Positions 22,028-34,432 of a DNA stretch of 64,000 nt are shown one piece after another. Numbering within the stretch: the first letter of the stretch is position 1; every line of letters begins with the position of its first letter. The stretch covers positions 647,926-711,925 of the forward strand of contig CAKOGP040002091.1 of the NCBI GenBank assembly GCA_933822405.4, written 5' to 3'. Source of the stretch: Cylindrotheca closterium. Its lineage: Eukaryota > Bacillariophyta > Bacillariophyceae > Bacillariales > Bacillariaceae. Below the pieces are notes generated by a model. The model worked only from the letters and a program-made list of their open reading frames with translations, was not told where the DNA came from and did no database searches. The translations under genes were made by a program, and so were the position numbers.

Positions 22028-22434
22028 GGTATCAGAGTCAATGATCTTCGGCACCTTTCGATGAAGAGTATAAAATCTTGACAATTTACGACGTTACTTT
22101 GCAAGAAGTTTCTTCTACCGTTTGTTTTGTGCGACGAATTTCGCCCATCAACGTTTAGCCTGCACGCGCGTGTACTAGAGTTCGTCTCATGATCATAGTT
22201 GTTTTCAATGCGCCGGGCGGGCCAAGTTTCGAGCAGCGTTATTTCAACAATATATTTTTTATAATGAAAAACAAGAAGTCTCTGTCGCGTACCATCCTTG
22301 TACAGACAATGGAAACCAAATAATCGAAGCACCCCCTCCCCTATCTGCCAATTACAAATTGAATTGAATATTGCTGATCATTCCGACTGAGGCGTTGCTA
22401 AGGAGACATTAGAACAATACTTTACAAAAATACA
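22028..22434. other. Intergenic, nothing recognised
   Basis: About 400 bp between the start of the armadillo gene and the stop of the TARBP1-like gene (both minus strand). It probably holds the armadillo-gene promoter and the TARBP1 3' UTR. No motif stands out. Confidence 0.4.
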
Positions 22435-25400
22435 TTATGATTTAAGTTTGCGCTGCTTTGTATGCTCCCAAATTGCGAGAGCACCGCTCACGTGCACATT
22501 TAGAGACCTGATAACTCCCATCTGAGGAATTTCAACACACTGGTCAACAGCTTGTAGATATTCCACCGGGATACCCTCCTTTTCCTTTCCCAAGAGCAAA
22601 ACGGTTGGTTGATCAGGGAACTTCATATCGGTGAGCGACATACTAGATGATGTCTGCTCCAGCCCAAAGACAAAGTATCCTTTCGACTTTTTTGCCAAAA
22701 GCCACGACAGCAAGTCCTACAGCAGAAAGCAAAATCGTTAGTTGAACAACGGGAGAAGTAAAAGCGAAGCCGAGAACAGTAAATTATTTGCCAGAATTTT
22801 CAATTTCATCATGTTTGGTCACTGTATCGTCAGAATGTGCTCTGAACAGATCTTGGTTTATAGACATTGTAATCAAGTGAAATTGAAGATTCTGCACTCT
22901 TGTGCGTCTCGAGCATTGTGACCTACCTCTTCCTTCACCTCCTCGATATCAATCCATTCCCCTGCACCGACACTCAGACTCTTGAAGTTGTCCATCTTAG
23001 TAACTGAGATGTCAGGGACAACCAAGCGATCGGCAGCAAAGATCTCCGATGTCCTTGCCAAACCCCCAAGGTTAGGAACTTTATCGACAAGTGAAGCACA
23101 AACTATAAGTTGTTGTTTTGGATTTCCGACGGTATTTCGAATTCGCTTTTGGCGCACGTCTTCCATGGCAAGATTCAAAGAATCCAATGGAATGATCTTT
23201 CTTTGAAAGTTGACTTCTGTGTCATTCTCTCCTTCTGTTGATTGTTCGGCCTTCACGATGTTCTCAATTTGCTTCCATGCTGGAGCATCGTCCGCATGAG
23301 CTTCAGAATAAATATTCTTTAGGATATCCTTCATCGCATCTACAAGATGGAGCGGGTCGGCCTCGTCTCCTTCGTCCACAGGAATCCCAAGAACCCCTTC
23401 AGGAGTGCACATTTCCTCGACACTGTAACGTTCGAAAAATCCGCCTTGCTTCTTCCTCAATCGCTGCATCTCACGATTCTCATCAAGAAAGCGGTAGATT
23501 AACCTTGGGAACCAATCTTCATCAGATGTTGTTATCGATTCCATATTCGACACATCGACACACAGTGGAGTCAACTTGTGAACTAGCAACTGAGCAATGG
23601 CGCGGCTAAACCCTTGAGTGCTACTCAACCAAGGAATGATGGCAGCAAGCAATTCTTGCAATCGTTGTCTGTTTTCATGCTTGAGATCGAAATAGTCAAT
23701 CTTGTACCGCCCAACAACCCAGTTCCCAGCAATGATCATCTGGTGCGACGAGAAACAAAGTTAGGTAAGTCTTCTGGTCTTTCATGATCAAGCGTTGTAC
23801 TTACCAATGATGACACATGCTGCAGTGTGAGATCACGACGCGAGATCTCCTTCAAAAAGGTAGAACCAAAAACATACGGATGCGATTTTGCGCATTGAAT
23901 AGTAAATATTTCAATGAAGTATCGGACTTGACCATGAATATGTTCTGGCATCATCCCGTACACCTTTTGGCTAACTTCTGACGCAATCTCCTCGGTTACA
24001 AATCGAGAGAGGTTACAAAGCGCTTGCCACCCTCGCATCTTGAGGCAGTATGCTGTTGTTCCTTTCATTATCAGATTTTTTGCCGAAGATTTTGTTGGCG
24101 CAGTCTCTTTCAGAAGTTCCAAAATGATGGGATGCAATAGCTCATGTAAGACCCTTTTGTCCAGGCCATTGTCTACACTTGGTAATTTCGAAAGAAACAC
24201 AAGTATGAAAGCCCGCCCTACGCTCAATTCATTCGTTGCGGCAGGGATCGTCATAACTCCGTCTGTATTAGTAACCATGCTTTGATTTTTTGCCGACTCT
24301 TCAATTTTTTGTTCTTTGTGAAGCAGGAGCTTGACAATGTCTTCACGGTAGGGGATTGCGTTTTGTCCAAGGCGAGTCTCGTCCGTTCCTAACCACGAGA
24401 CAGTAATCCTACAGAGAGCTGCTTTCAAAATATGGGAGCGCATCGTGCCTGCCATCTTCACAAGTTTCCGGAAAGCATCACGAACTGGGGTGGGACAGCG
24501 CGCGCTCTTTTGGATCCTACTTTCCTCCTCGTTGAGTAGCTTAGGGTGGAAAATGAATGCGCAGGTTTCGTTCAGCATGTCCATGGTTTCTTGGCTTGTA
24601 TGAGACTTTTTCATCAACGCCAGAAGTGCGTCAACAATACGCTTCAGTTTCTCGACATAAAGTTTCTCCGCTTCCTCGCTCTCAGCAGCGCGATTATTGA
24701 CCCAATTCTTCGAAGCCAAAAGGATGGAATTGAAAAGTGGGAGGCAAGCATAAGTTGCTGTTCTCGGAGCGGCTGCAAATGCTGCTTCAAGTATATCATG
24801 AAGAAGAGCCTGAGCTTCTTCACAAGTTTCGCTCGATGCATTTTCCATCGAAGCTTGTAGGAGAGGCAATATGCACGAAATTGACGCCCATTTTGCATAC
24901 TGCATTATCGCCTGAGCAATATAAGTCCATTCGCCAGTTGCACCCTCGGTAAGCTCTTGCGAAAGAAGTAATCGACAAAGACTAATGTACTCGTTGTGGC
25001 CAGGATCAACCCCCGTTGACAACGCTGCGTAGATAGAAGCGCACAACATGGAACGCTGAATGTCGTTTCCGCTTGTTTGGTTCAACTCCTTGTGACTTGT
25101 CGCGAAACTATCGTTGACAGCATTTGGAATCACGTTGCTGGACATGTATGACTGATTCAAAACCCTCATTTGGCTGACAAGTGAAATACAAGTCGAAAGA
25201 ACTCGTTTTGGCTTGATTGGTTCACTAGGATCACAAAGAGCCTCAGCAGAAAGCAATACTCGAAGATGATGCGAGATGAAGTCAACCGCAAACGAAAGCA
25301 ACTTCTCAATGTTCGCTGGAGGAGGCATCAGCTGTTGGGTGGTACTATCGACAACCAGATCCCCGTTTCCCGTTCCCGATATTTCACGAAGTCGACATCC

Positions 25401-28123
25401 ATACTCCAGCAAAATCAAGGCCCGAGACACGTCTCTCGCCTTTACGTGACCTTTCGTCAAGATCGCTTCGCTTGTACTACTCAGACCTTTGTTGATTGCT
25501 GGCCAAAGTAGCTGTCCCGTTGTTGAGCTTTTGGAGTTCTTTGCAGCTAGAGTGCACAGCAGCGTGATTGCCCATCCAAGTTCTCGCTCTTCTGTTGTTG
25601 AACCAAAAGTAGGATCCCAGCTTTCTTTCACATTCATCAAATCTCCCCGAACGAACGCCGAAGCTACTGCTGCGCCGACTGTTGTTATATCAGCATCCAG
25701 CTGTAAAATCCATGTTTTGAGGGCTGTCAACAGCTCTTCGTCTTCTATCTTCCAGTCTTCTGTGTCTAATGAGAAATAGTCTACTGAAAACAAAGCAAGT
25801 ATCTTGAGCATTGTCATCGGGGCGTATTTCTGACTCCTATCATCCGAACTTGTACAATGTGACAACATAGTTGCAAGAGCAAGGAGCAGCCGTTTCTGGT
25901 ATGTGACTACGCATGCCTGGCGATCAAGATAAGAATAGTGTCAGAACAAGGTTTGAATGATTTGAGTCAGAAGATCTTTTATGTGACATACCCCATCGGC
26001 AAACTGAGACAACATGGTCTCTGACAAAGAAAGAAGTGCTTCATTGTCAGCTGGCACAACTAGTGTACTAGTCGAAAGCTTTTTTGCCAACGATTCGTAT
26101 ATCGTAACAATATTCTTGATATGGAAGTTCTTAATCAAAGACCAACTCCAAATACCAGACCAAAATGCTTTTGCGTTTATTGCATCGAGAGTGTCAATAT
26201 AATCTTGTAGCCAATCTGTCATAAGCGGAATCATATCTTCTTTGTCAACCTTCTTAGACGACGTTCCAAGGTGAACATTGTATCCAACAGATGTCCTCAA
26301 ACTATTCCATGAGGGAAGAAGAGTTCTGAGAACGAATTCTGGTGTCATTCCAAGCATGGAGCGTCTAATCGACGACTTCCTAACGATAATTTGATGAGAC
26401 TTCTTCTTTCCTGCTCGCTTCTTGCTCGCTTCAGCAGCTTCATTCTCACTCGGAACTTTGAGAAGTCGATAAAGACCAAGTTTTCGGACAGTCGTTTGAT
26501 CGGTAGAGAGGGCCCGACTGTAGAGTAGGCTCATCCACCTCCATGAGAGCTCTGTGTATTGACCAGTTTCGTGCGGTTCCTCGATCTTCGCTATCAATTC
26601 GTCGACAGTATCCCAAATTTGATCGATCAAGTGTTGTTCAGTCTCCATTTCCAATGTTTCGGCGCACATACAAAATTTCTTCCACGAATCCGATGATGCG
26701 ATGATATTGAGCAAATATAGAGCACGCTTTCGAAGAACAGAAGAAGATGCAGTGTCACCATCCAAGAGTGATTTGCCTTGCTCAAAACAGGTGTAGACAA
26801 GGAACCAGAGCTGTGGCTCGCTAGCAGGTTCTTGCAAGCCCGCATCTCCGCCGATTTTGGGAACTTCACAATTCACGAGGTATGGTAATAGAGGGCAAAG
26901 AATCGTTGTAACAACAAGCAGCGTTTGTCGCAATTCCTTGCTGGGCGAAAACTCCACTGCAAACATAGTTTTCCACAAGTCGTTGATCAGTGGTCGATGG
27001 AGTGAAGAAAGAACTGTGGGTGTTCCGTCATCCGACGATTCGGTAAGTACAGGCAATAAATCTTTCGATAATGTCGATATCATTGGCGTGCTTTGCTCAG
27101 GTGAATGCATCGCTTCCTTCAGCGCGTACAACACCTTTTCATGAAACACTTCAATCAAAGGTACATAATCTCCCCGTTGCTTCAGAAGTGTGACAGCGAT
27201 GCGCCCAGTTATAGGGTGTGGTACCTTGAGAGCGTCTATCGCGTCGCTAGATATGTCGCTGTCTTCTTCCAAAAGATCCAAAAGCGTGACGACGAGATCC
27301 TCAGAGAAATCATTTTTCTCGACGAGGTAAGGGACCAAGACGCATCGAATGAAGTCACCAAAATTAAGATGTAGCTTCAAGAATTGGACAACAAATAGCC
27401 GTTCGCAATCCTCGCTACCACTTTCTATAATTTCGCGGCATACTGACCCATCTTCTTCTCCACAAATAGCATCAATGATAGGGCTCAATGATGAAGGTGA
27501 TTGAATCGATTTCCAACTTTTGGCATCGCGCTTAGCTTCGGAAAATGATGATTCCAGAAGTGTTTGGTGGACTAACTTTAGCTGTCGGAGCGAAAGGCTT
27601 CCATTATGAATGTTGGCCTTGCATAAGGCATGGAGGGAAGCCAATGACGGTGGCATACTCCAGGCTGATCCCAAGTTTTGGACACATTGATGGATGATGG
27701 ATTTCGATGGATTTTTACTTGGTCCAAAAGGACTTTCGTACGACTGACGCACTCGGAGCTCAAGGTTCCAGTTAGTCGAAAACCGATTTTCGTTATTTCG
27801 TACGAGTACCTGGTACGGTAAGGAAGCAATCAAATCAAGTAAGTATTCAGAAGTATCAGCTCGTCGGCAGCTTCTCCTCGATGGTTATAATCGACATAGC
27901 AGAGCCTTAAAATGCCAATAAAGTAATATTGTGGTCGCGTATGTTTAGTTCGTTCGTTCGGATCAAATCTCCATCGAATGTAGCAATCGATCTGCTGGAA
28001 ACCTTCTCACAGAATCTTATTGATGATCGCACAAACGCAATCATTTCTAGGTCGAATCATCAAACTGGTGGTGTAGTTCCATGCCTCGCTCACGAGAACA
28101 TGGCCAGAATTTGCAGCTGACAT
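22435..28123 (-). CDS. TARBP1/TRM3-like: TARBP1/Trm3-like tRNA (guanosine-18-2'-O)-methyltransferase
   Basis: Five exons: 28011-28123 (ATG 28123), 25992-27876, 23805-25916, 22927-23739 and 22435-22716; about 1,734 aa, close to human TARBP1 (about 1,600). The long N-terminal region is an alpha-solenoid. The C-terminal ~200 residues are a SpoU (SPOUT) domain: motif 1 N-L-G-G-L-A-R at about 1593-1599, motif 2 L-L-G-K-E-K-E-G-I-P at about 1682-1691, and motif 3 I-P-Q-M-G-V-I-R-S-L-N-V-H-V-S-G at about 1704-1719, forming the knotted SAM site. It would methylate the ribose of G18 in the D-loop of tRNAs. The first exon is inferred from a phase-2 donor (GTGAGA) and an acceptor preceded by TATAAC; without it the gene lacks an ATG. 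Confidence 0.92.
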
Positions 28124-28262
28124 CCTGCATGACTCATACCACTGAAATTTCATGAGATTGTCGCTATCATATTTTCAGAAGGGATATTCTCACCACATAT
28201 TGACTGGTTCTGATGCGTCGAAGGGGTGTTGTTGCAACTATGGCCGACCAGAGCACGATGTT

Positions 28263-29582
28263 TCATCCATCAAGCAGTGCAGGTCCATGCAATAGATCAA
28301 AGATCACATCTTGCGGCCCAATTCTCGAACACAGTTGTTCATAACTCAAGCATCGGTTGGTCCTTTCCAAAATATGCGGCCATAGCGACAAGCCAACCGT
28401 ATTCGTAAGTTTCAAGCATCTACCTCCACTGTTCAATGCAAGATAATATTCTAACAACATGGTAGAATCATTCAACTTCAGCTTCCATATTGATGTGTTG
28501 CGTGCCATACCTTTTTCAAGGCTCTTTACTCCTTGCATCGAGTAGGAATTGTTAGATATATCCAGTATGCGCAAGGATCGAGGAAGAACTGGAAGAGAGT
28601 CTGACAGGCACATCATTCCTTGATCAGAGATTGAGTTATCGAATAGTAGTAAACGCTGCAGAGTTGTGTTCTTCTCAAGAGCTTTCACTAGCCATTTCAT
28701 TTGGTCGTCAGCAAGAAAGTTAGAATGGGTGTCGAGTACTTCCAACATGCAATCCTCATGTTCAAGGCCATCGCAAAGATGAATGAAATAATCCCGATCG
28801 TCCCACACATCTTGACATGATATGTCGAGATACTTTAAATGTGTCGAAGAGGCCAACAGGGCTCCCACAGCTTTCATGCCCTCGGATAGGCAGTAGTTCA
28901 CACTAAGATCCAGGTGCTGAAGGGATGGGTGGTCCTTTAGTTCGGTCACAATTGTAGCTATTTCAGTGTCTTCCAAGTGGCATTGACACAACGATACTTC
29001 CTTCAATGCCTTGCAATTCTTCAGGCCAATAGCTACATTGCGGACCGCTTCAATGTTTTCAAACGAACATTTCGTCAAGCGAATATACTGAAGTGGGCAC
29101 AGCGGGCTACTCAGCCCTTCTTTCATACCGTAAGCTTGCGCTGATGCAATTGTTCCACTTATCACTGTAAGAGAATCTACTGTTGCGTAGCCATCAGTGT
29201 TGTTAAGTAGTGATGTTCCCAACATTGAAATTACTGCATCACTCGGTTGAACAATAATGAGGCGCTCAACATGTCGCACGTACAGGAATCCATGCAATAG
29301 GCGCTGAGTTGCTCTTGAAGCAGTGGTGAGCTCAATCGATTTCCACGAGTCTCTCGATGCTAGAAAATCTTGAATTGCTCCATGCATCGACGCATCAATT
29401 GTCTTTCGTCTAACAATTACTTGATTGAGCGAAAAGTCTTTCTGTGCCGAATAGAGTCTCGCGGTTACGGAGGTCGGTGAACCATTTCCAACAAGCATGC
29501 AACTTTGCTTGTGTTCCTTCTTTGGAGAAGACTTCTCCTGCTCGAGTAGATCTCTCAGGTTAGTAGCAACTGAAGACGTCAT
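28263..29582 (-). CDS. LRR (ribonuclease-inhibitor type) protein
   Basis: Single exon, 439 aa from ATG 29582; six codons further up the frame starts with TTG, which I reject. After a Lys/Ser-rich N-terminus, about 12 RNI-type leucine-rich repeats of 24-29 residues run to the C-terminus (for example L-Q-H-L-D-L-S-V-N-Y, L-K-Y-L-D-I-S, L-R-I-L-D-I-S-N-N). There is no signal peptide or kinase, so it is probably intracellular. Diatoms have large families of such proteins. It resembles in build the LRR protein at 60901-62208, including the M-x-x-V and E-D-D/E-D-C spacing motifs. Function is unknown. Its stop lies 140 bp upstream of the TARBP1-like start. Confidence 0.82.
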   Translation of the reverse strand: MTSSVATNLRDLLEQEKSSPKKEHKQSCMLVGNGSPTSVTARLYSAQKDFSLNQVIVRRKTIDASMHGAIQDFLASRDSWKSIELTTASRATQRLLHGFLYVRHVERLIIVQPSDAVISMLGTSLLNNTDGYATVDSLTVISGTIASAQAYGMKEGLSSPLCPLQYIRLTKCSFENIEAVRNVAIGLKNCKALKEVSLCQCHLEDTEIATIVTELKDHPSLQHLDLSVNYCLSEGMKAVGALLASSTHLKYLDISCQDVWDDRDYFIHLCDGLEHEDCMLEVLDTHSNFLADDQMKWLVKALEKNTTLQRLLLFDNSISDQGMMCLSDSLPVLPRSLRILDISNNSYSMQGVKSLEKGMARNTSIWKLKLNDSTMLLEYYLALNSGGRCLKLTNTVGLSLWPHILERTNRCLSYEQLCSRIGPQDVIFDLLHGPALLDG

Positions 29583-29762
29583 CTTGTTTGCAATGTACAA
29601 ATGTACAGTAGACCTCGATCACTTGCCAAAGTCTGAAGTGGTTGTTGCGCTCTCTAATCTGCCATGTCGCATAAGACAGATAAGCGCCAATCACAGCCCT
29701 TTAATCTGAAAATGGTATTGATTCTACAACAATGGGCTGCTCCAACCAAGAATGCTCCAACG

Positions 29763-32640
29763 CTACTCTCATTGTGAGAATATGTAGAAATCGATTATGT
29801 TACTCGCTGAAAAGTGTCTTGATTAGAGCAAAAAGTACTTCTGGGCAAGCGGAAGCTTGTCCGCTGGTTCGCACGTGAGCACTTCACCATTTGCGCGAAC
29901 TTCAAAAGTCTCAGGATCCACCTCCATCTCTGGAAGTGCATCATTGAGGATCATGTCGTGCTTGGTTAGGTGGGAACATCCAGTGACACCTTCGACTGAT
30001 TTGTTCAAACCATACTGACTCTTGACCCCATGCTCTGCAGCGGCCTTGGAAACAAAGGCGTAACTGTTGCTATTCTTGCCACCAAACATAGGTCTCATCT
30101 TGACAGGCTGTGGAGTTGGAATGGAGGCATTCGGATCTCCCATTTGGGCCTAATGGAAAAAAACATGACAATTGAGGGAAATGCGGATTGGGCGAAACAT
30201 TGGTCGTGAACAAATCTATACGTACATATGCAATTGTACCACCCTTGATGATCATCTCAGGCTTTGCACCAAAGTATCCAGGCTTCCATAGTACCATATC
30301 CGCAAGCTTGCCCTTTTCAATACTGCCAACCAGATGAGAGATACCATGTGTGATGGCAGGGTTGATGGTATACTTTGCCAGGTAGCGCTTGACTCGGAAG
30401 TTGTCATCGACGCCATCACTTTCGAGGGGACCTCGTTGTTTTTTCATCTTGTCGGCAGTCTGCCAGGTGCGGCAAATGACCTCTCCAACTCTTCCCATCG
30501 CTTGAGAATCAGATGATATCATAGAAATGGCACCCATATCATGGAGAATATCCTCTGCACTGATAGTTTCAGCGCGGATACGAGACTCGGCAAACGCCAC
30601 ATCCTCAGGAATGGAAGAATCAAGATGATGACAAACCATTAACATATCAAGATGCTCATCCATGGTATTCACAGTGAAGGGCCGAGTTGGATTTGTTGAA
30701 GATGGCAAAACATAGGGCTCTTGAACAATCTTGATGATATCTGGTGCATGGCCTCCGCCAGCTCCTTCGGTGTGATACGTATGAATCGTTCTTCCCTTCA
30801 TTGCGGCAACACTATCATCGATGAAGCCAGACTCATTCAAGGTATCTGTGTGGATGGTACAAGCAACGTCATTTTCCTCACAAAAGGTGAGACAGGCGTC
30901 GATAGCGCTTGGTGTCGTTCCCCAATCCTCATGGAGCTTGTATCCACAAGCCCCTGCCAGTAGTGTATCTTGAAGCACCTTAGGATCACTGGTGTTGCCC
31001 TTCCCAGAGAATCCAAAGTTCAGGGGCAAATTATCTGTCGCTTGGAGCATCATTTCGAAATGTGCTGGTGCTGGAGTACAGGTCGTTGCACTTGTGCCAG
31101 CAGAAGGTCCGGTACCACCGCCCCACATGGTAGTTACACCAGATGCAATGGCATCTTCGATTTGTTGTGGGCTGTGAATTCAACAGGAACAAGTTAGACT
31201 AATCTTCAAAACACCGCAATGAAAAAAAGGAGAGTCTTTCGTCCTTACCAAATCCAATGTACATGTGTATCAACACCTCCGGCAGTAATAATCATCTTTT
31301 CTCCAGCAATTACATCTGTAGTGGCTCCTACAATCATGCCAGGATCAACCCCTCTCATCATGTCTGGGTTTCCTGCTTTTCCAATACCGACAATCCTGTT
31401 TCCCTTGATACCAATGTCGGCCTTGATAATTCCAGTGACCGAATCAAGAATAAGAGCATTGGTGATGACAGTATCGAGCGCATCAGCCGAAGTGACACCG
31501 GTGGCTTGTCCCATGCCCTCACGGAGGGATTTGCCTCCACCAAACTTGCATTCGTCTCCATATTCCGTTAGATCATACTCTACACGAATCTTGAGACAGG
31601 TATCACCCAAAACTACCATATCGCCTGTAGTAGGTCCATACATGTCAGCATACGAAGACCTCCCGATGACATAGGCGCTACCATCTGGGACTTCAGCGGC
31701 TTCAGCATGCTTGAAGCCTCCTTCTGTTACCCGCCCCATGATTTCATCAATTCTATCGTCACTGGCCACACCATTAGTCAACTTGTTTCCTGTGATCACA
31801 TTCTTGGCTCCTCCAATCTCGACCAACGTGACGGTCTTGGTTTCACCTGGTTCAAAGCGAATACTGGAACCAGAGGGTACGTTCAAACGCTTCCCAATAG
31901 AAACTTTGCGGTCGAACTCAAGAGCCTTGTTGGTTTCAACAAAAGCATAGTGACTTCCAACTTGAATTGGCCGATCACCAGTGTTGGTGACAGAAATTTC
32001 GCTCAAAGGTAGTCCTTCGTTCAGGACGATGGGTTCGTCTGCAGAAATGATGGCTCCCGGATAGTTTTCATCGTCTTCCATCTCTTTGAACTTGCTCAAG
32101 TCTGGAGAGGGGAGGAAAGATCCTTCCAAGGCCAAGTCCATATTACCATCAAGGGCTACGATAGGTGCGTGAACTGTGAGTAATTTTGTTCCATCAGGGA
32201 AGGTGGCTTCGACTTGGACATCTTTCACAAGCTTCGAAACGCCGGGAAGAACTTGACGCTGTCCGAGCAACGTCTGGCCAACAGACATGAGGGTGGCGAC
32301 GTCATCTTCTCCATCACGGATCTTTTCCATCATTTGCATGGTAATGAGAGCCACCGATTCTGGTACATTCAATCGCACCCCACGTGCGAGCCTATACTGG
32401 GCCAATCGTCCAGTATTATGGAGCTGCAAGTGATCGATTTCACGTGGGGTCAAGTGCAGCCAGCGACGAGATGGCTGAGCGGAGAACCGCTTCAGGGTTG
32501 AAGAGACAGAACGCAGCATCATTGCTTCCTTCCTTGTTAGATTCAAAGAGGTTCTGTTTTGTTGTTGGTGATGAACGTGTTACCTCCTTGATGGCCACGG
32601 AAGATTTGTACGTATCTTGTAAGCGCCAGTGATGCCAGCT
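29763..32640. repeat. Urease duplication unit, copy 1
   Basis: The segment recurs at about 34433-37317 with an offset of 4,670 bp. Exons and both introns look the same by eye, apart from substitutions near the 3' end of the gene. Identity decays at the edges: 5' of about 29790, and upstream of the start codon, where copy 2 has eight extra bases of TTCC repeat and lacks four bases of TACG. Confidence 0.9.
29823..32522 (-). CDS. URE: Urease (fused gamma-beta-alpha), copy 1
   Basis: Exons 31249-32522 (ATG 32522), 30226-31171 and 29823-30149; 848 aa, the usual length of single-chain eukaryotic ureases. It hydrolyses urea to ammonia and carbamate with two Ni ions. The gamma (about 25-125), beta (about 130-260) and alpha (about 300-848) parts are in order. 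Active-site residues: H420 and H422 (H-V-H), K503 (carbamylated Lys in K-L-H-E-D-W-G), H532, H558, flap C605 and H606, R622 or R624, and D646. The join I-C-P-Q-Q-I-E-D restores the conserved block after H-V-H. The start [14 protein letters not shown] is basic and Ser-rich, fitting a mitochondrial presequence. Maturation should need UreG, encoded at 11944. Confidence 0.97.
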
Positions 32641-32823
32641 TTGATTTCTTTTTTTTTCACTACGTAAAAAACGTATTCCAAAGATGTTACTTTACGATAT
32701 ATGTATTTCGCGTCTGCAATAATGATATCTAGGTGAATATATATATAAAATACCCGTACATATTTAAAGAAAAAAGGATTTTCTATTAACAGGACATCCG
32801 CCTGTCACGGAAAGACGAGTCAC

Positions 32824-33907
32824 GTGAAAAACCAACTTTCGACCTTAGCCCATTTTTTATGTATGACCATTTTCATCATAACAATCAATCAGACGTCGTC
32901 CTATGACCCTTTGGGCCCACTGTATAGGGTCAATTGCTTGGTATGTACCTAGGTTCGATCAGTGGCACCAGAATAGGCTATTGGTAGCACTTAGATGCTA
33001 AAAAGTGACTTTTGTGCCATTTTGTTTGGTCTTATTAGAGGACGGCAATGAGTATTGGTGAGCTACAAACCTGCGGCTAGCTCAAAGGTGTCCTATTAGT
33101 GATATATATGGGCAGTGGGGACTTTCACACTAGGCTAGAGGGGCATGCCAACTCGAACAGATGCGGTGTATTTTCAATGCAATGTTGATTCTGCATCCAA
33201 CACAAAACACCTCCATCTAGTATTGCAAGTGGAATGATAGTTATCAACGATTATAAGTTTGTCCTCTAATAGTTAGTAGTACCGATGGTAGTGTTGCTGA
33301 AGGGATTGTACAAATGCATGGAAGGTATCAGGATGCATCTGCATCGTGACTTTCTTTTCTTGAACTCTGAGGCCAAACTCTCCAGTGATGCAAATCTGAC
33401 CTCCTGTATTGTTTCCACCTATGGACACAAATCTATTTGCTTTGATAGTATCTATACGAGCATAAGAGATCATCGTCACCTATCTTGTTGCCATGATAGT
33501 CGTCCTTCAATAAGACAACACAAAAATGGCATGAAATTGTATTTTGTTGCTCCCAAACGAAGCCGCCTCTGTTCGAGTTGGCATGCTCCTCTAGCCTTGT
33601 GTGAAAGTCCCCACTGCCCATATATATCACTAATAGGACACCTTTGAGCTAGCCGCAGGTTTGTAGCTCACCAATACTCATTGCCGTCCTCTAATAAGAC
33701 CAAACAAAATGGCACAAAAGTCACTTTTTAGCATCTAAGTGCTACCAATTAGCCTATTATTGTGCCACTGATCGAACCTAGGTACATACCAAGCAATTGA
33801 CCCTATACAGTGGGCCCAAAGGGTCATAGGAAGACATCTGATTGATTGTTATGATGAAAATGGTCATATATTTAAAATGGGCTAAAGTCGAAAGTTGGTG
33901 TTTTCAC
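32824..33907. mobile_element. Foldback element with ~340-bp inverted arms
   Basis: The left arm 32824-33160 and right arm 33569-33907 are reverse complements of each other with a few mismatches and small indels (for example CACCAGAATAGGC against CACAATAATAGGC), around a 408-bp loop. The arms begin near GTGAAAA and end at CCAACTCGAACAG. This resembles a foldback or MITE-like transposon remnant. I could not identify target-site duplications or a transposase, so its mobility is inferred. Confidence 0.75.
33273..33473 (-). CDS. Possible small coding region in foldback loop (weak)
   Basis: An ATG at 33473 opens a frame of about 66 codons ending H-Y-H-R-Y-Y. Residues such as N-R-F-V-S-I-G-G-N-N-T-G-G-Q-I and M-Q-M-H-P-D-T-F-H-A-F-V look protein-like rather than random. 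A second minus-strand frame (33433-33630) could be joined to it only by a very short intron (about 41 bp). No family is recognised. It could be a relic of the element's cargo or chance. Confidence 0.25.
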   Translation of the reverse strand: MISYARIDTIKANRFVSIGGNNTGGQICITGEFGLRVQEKKVTMQMHPDTFHAFVQSLQQHYHRYY

Positions 33908-34432
33908 CATTTCTCCACCTTCCATTTCCATGGATGTTCTATATATACGCACTTCTCGAAGGATTGGGCTTGTTTGAATACCGGTAGAAAGTCGATTTGG
34001 CAGATAAAGCCAACAATAAATTTCAAACAACATTTTCAGGTATGTTTTCGTAGTAAACACAAGAAAGGAATCCTATTCCGTGCGCTACGGTACCGTAGAC
34101 TACCAAGGCAGTAGATGAACATAACTAGGACACAATCGATTTTCGAAAACAAGCAAAAATGCCATTTCGGTAACCTCAGGGCATATTTCGCGACATATTT
34201 TTGACATGCTGAACCAACGTATGAGTATTAGGCAACGGTGTCGCCCCGATTTTGGAATTATTTGAGCACGATAACGATGGTGAGGTTGATCTCGTCCTAT
34301 AACTCGACGGGAAAATCATTTTCGACCCACCAACAAACAAATTCTGCTGCTAACATACACATACTTTATGGCACGATATCTACAGAGTGAGTTTAAATTT
34401 CGCTATTTTCGGAGAAGCGTGGGTGCCATTTC

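Larger units (their letters stand above)
32641..34432. other. Spacer between urease copies
   Basis: About 1.8 kb with no convincing gene outside the foldback. The left flank (32650-32820) is AT-rich with ATATATATAAA near 32738. The right flank (33910-34430) has only short open stretches with no family resemblance. Confidence 0.6.

Noticed and set aside
30721..30963. Plus-strand open frames inside the urease genes (repeated at 35391)
   Set aside because: They appear in both copies only because the sequence is duplicated. Antisense to conserved urease exons, with no family resemblance.
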